Assembly: GCF_015694425.1 (NCBI RefSeq) | Contig: NZ_JADQDN010000018.1 | Location: 1 to 48,660, forward strand | DNA: 48,660 nucleotides | Direction: 5' to 3' | DNA from: Microvirga terrestris | GTDB taxonomy: Bacteria > Pseudomonadota > Alphaproteobacteria > Rhizobiales > Beijerinckiaceae | Part shown: positions 17,292 to 24,743 of the stretch, one piece after another | Layout of the letters: each line of letters begins with the position of its first letter | How positions within the stretch are numbered: the first letter of the stretch is position 1 | The notes under the pieces: model-generated | The model's database searches: none | Seen by the model: the letters and a program-made list of their open reading frames with translations, nothing else | What the model was told of the DNA's origin: nothing | Made by a program: the position numbers and the translations under genes

Positions 17292-17540
17292 ATGTCGTCC
17301 AGCATATCCCTTTCCCGCGCCGTTCTGAGCGCGGGCCTTGTTATTTTAAGCCTTTCGGCATGCGGCCGCCGCGGCGCGCTCGAGCCGCCGCCCAGCGCCT
17401 CGGCTCAGGCGGCCGAGGCTCAGCAGCAGGCGACGGCAGGCGAGTCCACCCTGCCCTCGCCGGTCGGCACGCCCCGTTCCACCCCGCGCCGGGGCTACAC
17501 GATTCCCGATAAGCCCTTCATTCTCGATCCGCTGCTTTAG
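17292..17540 (+). CDS. lptM: LPS-assembly lipoprotein LptM
   Basis: Small outer-membrane lipoprotein (82 aa) that in E. coli binds the LptDE translocon and helps LptD mature. The signal peptide ends in the lipobox LSAC (C24), followed at once by the family signature GRRGALEPPP; the rest is a Pro/Ala/Gln-rich tail ending with PDKPFILDPLL. GGAG precedes the ATG by 6-7 nt. lysA starts 9 bp downstream, the usual arrangement for this family, so the two are co-transcribed. Confidence 0.88.
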   Translation: MSSSISLSRAVLSAGLVILSLSACGRRGALEPPPSASAQAAEAQQQATAGESTLPSPVGTPRSTPRRGYTIPDKPFILDPLL

Positions 17541-17549
17541 GCCTTTTCG

Positions 17550-18818
17550 ATGCACCATTTTGCCTATCGCAACGGAATCCTCCATGCGGAGGGCGTCGAT
17601 CTGCGCCGCCTTGCCGATGAGGTCGGCACTCCGTTCTACTGCTATTCCAGCGCGACGCTCGAGCGGCATTACCGGGTCTTCACCGAGGCCTTCGCCGACA
17701 CGAACGCCCTCGTCTGCTACGCCATGAAGGCGAATTCGAACCAGGCGGTGCTCAAGACCCTGAGCCGTCTCGGCGCCGGCATGGACATCGTGTCCGAGGG
17801 CGAGCTGCGCCGGGCGCTTGCCGCCGGCGTGCCGGGTGAACGCATCGTGTTCTCCGGCGTCGGCAAGACCAAGCCTGAGATGGCCTTCGCGCTCGACAGC
17901 GGCATCCTGTGCTTCAACGTGGAATCGGAGCCCGAGCTTGAGGCGCTGTCCGAGGTCGCCGTATCCAAGGGCATGCGCGCGCCGGTCTCGATCCGCATCA
18001 ACCCGGACGTGGACGCCAAGACGCACGCGAAGATCTCGACCGGCAAATCCGAGAACAAGTTCGGCATTCCGATCTCCCGCGCCCGCGAGGTCTATGCCCG
18101 GGCGGCCGCCCTCAAGGGCATCGCGGTCACTGGCGTCGACATGCATATCGGCAGCCAGATCACGGATCTGAGCCCCTTCGACAACGCCACCGCGCTGCTG
18201 GCGGAACTCGCCCGCGACCTGATGGCCGACGGTCACAAGCTGCATCACATCGATCTCGGCGGCGGCCTCGGCGTGCCCTATCGCGAGAACAACGAGCCGC
18301 CTCCCGATCCGCAGGCTTACGCCGCGATCATCAAGCGCCATACCAAGGATCTCGGCCTCAAACTCGTGTTCGAGATGGGCCGCCTGATCGCCGGCAATGC
18401 GGGCGTGCTCGTCGCCCGAGTGATCTACGTCAAGCAGGGTGCGGACAAGCCCTTCGTGATCGTCGATGCGGCCATGAACGACCTCATCCGCCCGACACTC
18501 TACGAGGCCCATCACGACATCAAGCCGGTGGCGGAAGCCTCGCCCGACACGCCGCGCATCGTCGCCGACGTGGTCGGCCCTGTCTGCGAGACAGGCGATT
18601 ATCTGGCGCTGTCCCGCGACATGCCCCATGTGAAAGCCGGCGACCTCATCGCCATCATGACCGCCGGCGCCTATGGGGCCGTTCAAGCGAACACCTACAA
18701 CACCCGCTTGCTCGTTCCCGAAGTGCTCGTACGCGGCGACGACCACGCTGTGGTGCGCCCACGCCCCTCTTACGAGGACCTGATCGGCCTCGACCGGATT
18801 CCTGGCTGGCTGGGCTGA
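17550..18818 (+). CDS. lysA: Diaminopimelate decarboxylase
   Basis: PLP enzyme catalysing the last step of lysine synthesis, meso-diaminopimelate to lysine. The 422 aa protein is of normal length. The PLP lysine is K60 in CYAMKANSN; other blocks are MDIVSEGEL, DMHIGSQI, the phosphate-binding GGGLGVPY, and the C-terminal VVGPVCETGDYLA with the substrate-binding cysteine and glutamate. It lies 9 bp after lptM and ends in a bidirectional terminator shared with the convergent RTX gene 2. Confidence 0.97.
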   Translation: MHHFAYRNGILHAEGVDLRRLADEVGTPFYCYSSATLERHYRVFTEAFADTNALVCYAMKANSNQAVLKTLSRLGAGMDIVSEGELRRALAAGVPGERIVFSGVGKTKPEMAFALDSGILCFNVESEPELEALSEVAVSKGMRAPVSIRINPDVDAKTHAKISTGKSENKFGIPISRAREVYARAAALKGIAVTGVDMHIGSQITDLSPFDNATALLAELARDLMADGHKLHHIDLGGGLGVPYRENNEPPPDPQAYAAIIKRHTKDLGLKLVFEMGRLIAGNAGVLVARVIYVKQGADKPFVIVDAAMNDLIRPTLYEAHHDIKPVAEASPDTPRIVADVVGPVCETGDYLALSRDMPHVKAGDLIAIMTAGAYGAVQANTYNTRLLVPEVLVRGDDHAVVRPRPSYEDLIGLDRIPGWLG

Positions 18819-18841
18819 CGAAGCCGATCGTCCATCAAAAC

Positions 18842-18874
18842 AAAAACCCCGGCGCTGTTCACGCCGGGGTTTTT
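18842..18874. terminator. Bidirectional rho-independent terminator (lysA / RTX gene 2)
   Basis: A perfect 13-bp inverted repeat AAAAACCCCGGCG / CGCCGGGGTTTTT with a 7-nt loop. It gives a GC stem and a T-run on both strands and lies between the convergent lysA and RTX2 stops. Confidence 0.92.
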
Positions 18875-18893
18875 GTTGAGCCTGTTTCTCCGC

Positions 18894-21800
18894 TCAGATG
18901 ACGAAGAAATCCTTCTCGGTGAGCGGAAGGCCCTTCTTGATCGTTGCAATCTTGACCTGCGCGCCGCGGCCGGTGCCATCCTGGTCATAGTAGAGCGCGC
19001 CAGTGGCCTTGTCGTAGACGATCCGGTCGGATGAATCGTGCGCGGTCTTGCCGGTCCAGAACAGATCCTTGGCGAGCTTGCCGGGCTTGAGCTCCGTGCC
19101 CTTGCCGACCTTCGTGAACACCGCGTTGTCGAGCCAGATCGAATCGTCCTTGACCGAGAAGTCGCCGATCTTGTCGACATTGGTCTTCTTGTTCGTCTTG
19201 GTGTCGAACACGAAGATGTCCTTGCCCTTGCCACCGGTGAGCACATCGTTGCCCAACGCGCCGAAGAGCTTGTCATCGCCGAGACCGCCGCCGATGGTGT
19301 CCTTGCCGGCACCGCCCTTGATCATATCGTTGGAGGCTGAACCACTTGTCCGCTCCGGATTCACATCGTCGACTTTGATCGTGACCACCGTGTCGTTGGA
19401 CAATCCTTGTGCGTCGGTCGCCCTGAGCGTGAAGGTATAGTCCTTGCGCTGCTCGTGATCGACCCGGATGCCATTCGTCACCACCAGCCAGGTTATCCCA
19501 CCCTGCGTGTCAAGCCGGAATGGAGCGTCACCGGCACCGACAAGGGAATAGGTGACGGCATCGCCTTTGTTCGGATCGGATCCGCTGACCGTGCCGACCG
19601 CTGCGCCATCTTCCACCAGTTCCTTCACGGTGCTGTTCGAAAGAGTCGGCTTGCCGGGCGCACGGTTCGCAGTCCTGGCCTCTACCGTGATCGTCTTAGG
19701 CTCGGACAAAAGACCCGATGAGTCGGTCGCTACGATCTCGAATGTCGTCCTCTCGATGGTTCCGACAGCATCGCTACGGTCTCGTGGGTCGAATTGCAGC
19801 GCGCGCAGATCGTCGGTGATGTCCAGCGGGTGACCTTCTATCGTATAGGTACCGGCGGCCGCATCGTAAGTGCCGACATTCTTCGAGCCTAGGATCAGAC
19901 TGCCTTTCGTCGGGTCGAAAGTGACCGTTACCTTCACCGAAGAGCTGTCGTCCTCAATCCGAACTCCTGCGAAAGCCGACAGGGAGCCTGTGTCGGCACC
20001 TTCGACAACACTTCTCCCATAGATGAGTACGGTCGGGTTCACTGCCCTTGCCGAAATGGCGACATTGACGGACGCCCATGTTGCGGATCCGCCTGCGTCT
20101 ACGAGAGTGATGTTGATGTCACGCGGACCCAAGACGGGCGTACCGGTGGCAATGTTCTGGTAGGACAATGCCCGCACGAGTTCCTGCACGCGGGCCGGCG
20201 TTGCCTGCGCGGTCAGATAAATTTCCAGGCCGGCCTGCCCGGTGCCATCCGCAGTGATCCCCCCGATCCAAACGCCATCGACCGAGATCGCATCGTCCTG
20301 GATCTTGACCCTGGGTGTCTCGCTGATGACCAGCCGGTCCTGGGAGTTCACCCGGTTGGCGATCTTCACGATCAGCTGCGTGTAATAGGGTGGCGCAGAG
20401 GGTATTTCCGCATCCAGGCCGGCATCAAGCCGGATGATCGAACCGATGGGCGCGATCACCTGGTCCCCGTTCAGATTCAGGATCTCGCCGATGCCCTTCA
20501 CATAGGTGCCGCTCGCATCTTTGACGGTCTCGATGCCCTGCCGGAACAATTGGTAGCGCTGTATCTCTGACAATGTCACGCCTGAAAGGACGACCTTGTC
20601 TTCTTCGAAATCATCGCCATGGATCAGCAGAGCGGTTGCCGCATCCTCGACCGTTAAGGTCGCTGAAGCTCCTGTCAGCGTGATGCTTTCAATCCCATTG
20701 ACGGCCATGTCGGTTAGGTTGAACGTTCCGCCACCGGCCAGTTCCAACGTGTCGTTCCCGCCGCCGCCGCTGATCGACTCGATGCCGCTCAGGCGTGCCA
20801 CGTTCGTGATGATCGTGTCTTCTTCGCCGGTTCCCGTGATAGCCTCGAAGCCACGAAATTCCAGAGGTGCCCGAAGGTCGAGGGTTCCGGCCTCGATCAT
20901 CTCCAGGATGTCTTCGCCATCACCGCCATCGACCCTGTCGCCGGATGAAAGCCCGCCTGCTTGAACCTGAAGGGTATCAACCTCGACTCCTGCCGTGCCG
21001 AAGGCGACCTCGGCATCCGCCGTCAGAACAGGCGCGTCCGCAAGGGTGAAGACACGCTGCGCGACGCCGCTTTGCTTGTCTTCGCCCTGGTTCCAGTTGG
21101 ACCAGGCGGCAACCCAACGTCCATCGCCGATATAGGAGACATCCGCTTCCCGATTCCACTGGCTTCCAAGCCAGGCCGCAACCGGCATCTCCAGGCCGAT
21201 CGGGTTGCCGTTGCTGTCGAAAAGGCGCTGAAATACGTCGTAACCGGACGAGTACGTGACGATCCAGCCCCCGTTCGGCAGAACCTCGACCTTGGGTTCG
21301 TGCTGATCGCCCGTCTCAACCGTGTTGATCTTGAGAGGCTGGGTGAATTGCGCTTCCCCCTGTGCATTGAACTTCTGCAGGAAGACGCCCTGTCCGTTCG
21401 AATCCGCCCCTGCCCAAACCACGAGGAAGCCGTCTCCGAGAGCCTTGATCTGAGGCATCGGATACTTGGCGATGCCCGAGGCAATCACATGTTCAGTGGC
21501 GAAAATTGGGGTCCCGTTTGGATCCAGGACCTGCAGAACGATCTCGTGAGGAGCATCGTTTCTTGCCTGCCGTGACCAAACGACCGCGGTACCGCCGTCG
21601 ATTGCCGCTGCATCCTGCGTTCCCATTTCGGATCGACGCAGAGTGCTGATGCGCCGGTCGACAACTTTACCCTGGTCGTCCAGATACTGAGCCTCGCCAT
21701 TGGCGTCGTATCGCTGTTGGAAAACACCCCCCAGATACCTGTCCACCCAGGTCACGAGCCACCCGTCCGACAGGACGGTGATCTCGGGGCAGACCTGGTC

Positions 21801-22199
21801 TCCAATAGACGACTGATTGACCTTGATCTCGGTTGCGAAGAGCGGATTTCCATCGGCGTCGAAGCGCTGGACGAAGATGTCCTCATCGTATCCTCGCGCC
21901 CATGTCACCAGCCATCCGCCTTCAAAAGCCACGACGGACGAATCTCGCTCTGACTCGGAGGGGCTGGCAACCTCAACAACGTTGATGCGCCGCTCCTGCG
22001 TGAAAGCCGGTGTGCCGTCGCTGTTGTAAACCTGCTGGTAGAGGCCTCGCCCTGCCGGGCCATATCCATCCCAAGTGACGACCCAGCGGCCGTCGCCCAG
22101 GGATGTCACGGACGGGTCTCCCTGATAGACCTTCTGAGGGTCGTTTCCTTCGGAGTTGACCTGAGTTTCTTCCCCTGATCGCAGTACATTGAATGCCAT
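18894..22199 (-). CDS. RTX protein 2 with N-terminal propeller-like repeats (type I secreted)
   Basis: From ATG 22199 (GGGGGAG upstream) a 1101 aa predicted extracellular protein. Residues about 27-380 contain seven repeats of about 50 aa, each with a DGxWxVTW-like strand and a Q-x-F/Y-x-x-x-G turn, suggesting a seven-bladed beta-propeller. A Gly/Asp-rich region (about 395-530) resembles a right-handed beta structure, then come cadherin-like segments (about 690-945), a short RTX block of GGAGKDTIGGGLGDD type (about 955-1000), and the C-terminal secretion module ending DFFVI. There is no signal peptide. Only one cysteine occurs. The function is unknown; adhesion or surface-layer roles are plausible. 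The frame can extend to 22289, but those residues lack similarity and a ribosome site. No type I exporter is nearby. Confidence 0.88.
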   Translation of the reverse strand: MAFNVLRSGEETQVNSEGNDPQKVYQGDPSVTSLGDGRWVVTWDGYGPAGRGLYQQVYNSDGTPAFTQERRINVVEVASPSESERDSSVVAFEGGWLVTWARGYDEDIFVQRFDADGNPLFATEIKVNQSSIGDQVCPEITVLSDGWLVTWVDRYLGGVFQQRYDANGEAQYLDDQGKVVDRRISTLRRSEMGTQDAAAIDGGTAVVWSRQARNDAPHEIVLQVLDPNGTPIFATEHVIASGIAKYPMPQIKALGDGFLVVWAGADSNGQGVFLQKFNAQGEAQFTQPLKINTVETGDQHEPKVEVLPNGGWIVTYSSGYDVFQRLFDSNGNPIGLEMPVAAWLGSQWNREADVSYIGDGRWVAAWSNWNQGEDKQSGVAQRVFTLADAPVLTADAEVAFGTAGVEVDTLQVQAGGLSSGDRVDGGDGEDILEMIEAGTLDLRAPLEFRGFEAITGTGEEDTIITNVARLSGIESISGGGGNDTLELAGGGTFNLTDMAVNGIESITLTGASATLTVEDAATALLIHGDDFEEDKVVLSGVTLSEIQRYQLFRQGIETVKDASGTYVKGIGEILNLNGDQVIAPIGSIIRLDAGLDAEIPSAPPYYTQLIVKIANRVNSQDRLVISETPRVKIQDDAISVDGVWIGGITADGTGQAGLEIYLTAQATPARVQELVRALSYQNIATGTPVLGPRDINITLVDAGGSATWASVNVAISARAVNPTVLIYGRSVVEGADTGSLSAFAGVRIEDDSSSVKVTVTFDPTKGSLILGSKNVGTYDAAAGTYTIEGHPLDITDDLRALQFDPRDRSDAVGTIERTTFEIVATDSSGLLSEPKTITVEARTANRAPGKPTLSNSTVKELVEDGAAVGTVSGSDPNKGDAVTYSLVGAGDAPFRLDTQGGITWLVVTNGIRVDHEQRKDYTFTLRATDAQGLSNDTVVTIKVDDVNPERTSGSASNDMIKGGAGKDTIGGGLGDDKLFGALGNDVLTGGKGKDIFVFDTKTNKKTNVDKIGDFSVKDDSIWLDNAVFTKVGKGTELKPGKLAKDLFWTGKTAHDSSDRIVYDKATGALYYDQDGTGRGAQVKIATIKKGLPLTEKDFFVI

Positions 22200-22300
22200 T
22201 GGTGCGCTCCCCCAGACAAGCTGATGTCTCACACCCACGGGGACGTTTATGCTGAGGCAATGCCATGAGTGAGAAAGACTTCCCACCATAGTATCAACTC

Positions 22301-22306
22301 ATTATA
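22301..22306 (-). promoter_or_regulatory. Candidate -10 element (TATAAT) of RTX gene 2
   Basis: Perfect TATAAT on the minus strand, about 100 bp before the RTX2 start, in a markedly AT-rich stretch. The sequence around it (TCATTATATC on the plus strand) is identical to that before RTX gene 1. A -35 element is not clear. Confidence 0.35.
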
Positions 22307-22496
22307 TCATTACAAGTATCGTTTAGAAGTTGCCTCTTGAAACAAAGTATCAATAATACTGACCTTGATTATCTCCAATGTAAGCATCTTCGTTTAAAGC
22401 CGAGTTGCTGGCGACTGCATTGATGATGAATCAATTCAACCGGATGGCAGCTCATCGCGCCATCCGGCTGGTCGACCCGGCTTGTCCCGCCCCAAA

Positions 22497-24485
22497 TCAG
22501 ATGACGAAGAAGTCCTTGTTGGTCATCGCGAGCTTCTTGGAGAGCGTGGCGATCTCCACGGCGGCTTTGGAGCCCGAACCGTCGACATCATAAGACAGCT
22601 TGCCGGTCTTCTTGTTGTAGACGATGTAGTCGTCCTTGTCCTTGGCCTTGTCCCCGACGACGAAGAAGGCCTTCTTCAATTGGGCGGGCGCTGTCTCGGA
22701 ACCCTTCTTGCCGAGCTTGCTGAAGATCTTGTTCTCCAGCCAAATGGAATCGTCCGACACGCTGAAATCGGCAACCTTGTCGAGATTGGTCTTCTTGTTC
22801 GGCTTGGAATCGAACACGAACACATCCTGCCCGCCACCGCCGGTCAGAACATCCTTGCCCGCGCCGCCATAGAGCGTGTCGTTGCCCGTATTCCCGACAA
22901 GACTGTCATTGCCGGCCAAGCCCTTGATGACGTCGCGGCCAGCCGTGCCGTTGAGACCATCGGCCTTCGCCGTGCCGGTGATGACGTCGATCTCGTCGGT
23001 TACATTGACTGTGAAATCCCTGGAAACCGTGTAGCTCCCATCGGATAGGATCATCTTGGCGATATTTTGCGAGGAGTTTTCGTAGTCGAGTTTTACACCC
23101 GAGCGGACGACAACCTCGTAATTGCCGTCTCCGCGATCCACAAGATCGAACAAAGCCTCGCTTTCAGGGGACAAGGTGCAGTCGAGATCATCATAGTCAA
23201 GATCGGTTACCTTGAACCTGGCCACGACGGTGCTGCCTCCGGCACCCTCCTTCACAGTAATAGGAGTAGCGCCAGTCACTGTGGGAGCATAGCCGCCGAA
23301 AACCAGGTCGAAACTTTCTTCGAACGAATTGAACCCATCAGTAGCCGTCACACTGAAGCTGTGCTGCGCTTCATCATTGTAATCAAGGGTCACGCCCTGC
23401 TTGATAAAGACACCGCACGTGCCGTTCGCATTCTTCACGAGAGTGAACAGACCAGCGTTCTCGCCTGAGAGGGTGTAATCGACTGCCTGCCCCTCCGGAT
23501 CGTATCCCACGAGGGTACCGACGAGGGTGCCGGCCGGCGCGTTCTTTGCAACCTCAAGGAACTCGAAAGTGGCCTCCGGCTCCTGGTTTTGATTGATGTT
23601 GAGAAAGACGGTTTCCGATGTCGTGTTGTTGGCGTCGTCGGTCACTTCGACCACGAAGCTCTGAAAGGCAGTTCTGTCCGATCGAAGGGTCACACCCTGC
23701 TTCACCACGACGTTCCATGTGCCGTCGTTATTGTCGACCAGACTGAACCATTGGGCGCTGGCTGCGGAGAGCTTGTACGTCAGCACACCATCCTCGGGAT
23801 CTTCGGCGCTGATCACCGCGACGAGGGTTCCTCCTTTGGATCCATCGAGCACTTCTATCGACTCGGCGGTCACCTCCGGCGCTTCGTTCACATCGGTGAC
23901 TGTGAGCGTGACCTGTTTCACATAAAACAGGCCTTTGGCATCCGTGACCTTCACATAGACCAAATAATTTTCGCCGATGGCTGCATCGACGAGATCAGAA
24001 GCCACTACGATTTCATTGCTTGAGATGCCGAAAAACGGGTGGTCGTACTCGGTCGTGCCGGTCTCGTCCGCGACGATCGTATAGGTCAGCAGGTCGCCTC
24101 GGTCTGGGTCTTGGCCCGCCAAGGTGGCAACAGTTGCACCGAGAATGGCGTTATCCCCGATGGTTCCGCCTGTGACGATGATGTCCGTGGGGCGCTCGTT
24201 CACGTTGGTGACGCTGACGATCACCGGCGAGGCCTCAACCGGGGTGCCCTGGGTTCCAATTGCCTGAATATTAAGTGAGAACTGCTTCTGGTCGCCTTCG
24301 AAGTCGAAGCCGCCGGATTTTACGACAACCTGGTTCCCGTTGATGATTTCGAAGCGGTTATCGTCCAACGTGAACGTGAACGTCTCTCCGACACCAACTT
24401 CTCCCATGACGCCGAGAGTGCCGATGAGATCGCCTTTCTGAGCATTTTCAGCAACCGTACTGGACGAAAGAACGAGCGTAGCCAT
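22497..24485 (-). CDS. RTX protein 3 with cadherin-like repeats (type I secreted)
   Basis: A 662 aa predicted secreted protein. The first ~490 residues are four or five cadherin/CHDL-like modules with the NVNERPTDI and DVNEAPEV linkers; three adjacent modules share an LV-x-x-x-DG-x-x-x-VVVKQGV-like segment. RTX nonapeptides (LAGNDSLVGNTGNDTLYGGAGKD) follow at about 510-555, then the ~110-residue secretion module with DYIVYNKKTGKLSYDVDGSG and the end DFFVI. There is no N-terminal signal peptide; two cysteines occur. The modules suggest calcium-dependent adhesion or a matrix role, not an enzyme. It shares strand and C-terminal module with RTX2 but is separated from it by about 300 AT-rich bases. 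Confidence 0.88.
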   Translation of the reverse strand: MATLVLSSSTVAENAQKGDLIGTLGVMGEVGVGETFTFTLDDNRFEIINGNQVVVKSGGFDFEGDQKQFSLNIQAIGTQGTPVEASPVIVSVTNVNERPTDIIVTGGTIGDNAILGATVATLAGQDPDRGDLLTYTIVADETGTTEYDHPFFGISSNEIVVASDLVDAAIGENYLVYVKVTDAKGLFYVKQVTLTVTDVNEAPEVTAESIEVLDGSKGGTLVAVISAEDPEDGVLTYKLSAASAQWFSLVDNNDGTWNVVVKQGVTLRSDRTAFQSFVVEVTDDANNTTSETVFLNINQNQEPEATFEFLEVAKNAPAGTLVGTLVGYDPEGQAVDYTLSGENAGLFTLVKNANGTCGVFIKQGVTLDYNDEAQHSFSVTATDGFNSFEESFDLVFGGYAPTVTGATPITVKEGAGGSTVVARFKVTDLDYDDLDCTLSPESEALFDLVDRGDGNYEVVVRSGVKLDYENSSQNIAKMILSDGSYTVSRDFTVNVTDEIDVITGTAKADGLNGTAGRDVIKGLAGNDSLVGNTGNDTLYGGAGKDVLTGGGGQDVFVFDSKPNKKTNLDKVADFSVSDDSIWLENKIFSKLGKKGSETAPAQLKKAFFVVGDKAKDKDDYIVYNKKTGKLSYDVDGSGSKAAVEIATLSKKLAMTNKDFFVI

Positions 24486-24743
24486 GGAGTGCCCCGAAGA
24501 TAAAAATGTAATTTTGTTATAATTCGCCTTGTACCGTTATGACGTTCAAAAGGTCAAGGAATTTTCCTATTCCGAGCTGATTGGTCATGACGGCTGACAG
24601 GGCTGATACAGCTTCGGTTGATGAAAGCCGCGGTCACCTCTTCTTGAACCTCCGTGCCGATTTGACCGCTGGTCATGCGGGGCTGCCGTGCTAGCTTCCT
24701 CACGGGGCGTCTGCACATGGGCGTGCAGCGGGAGACTTTTGGC

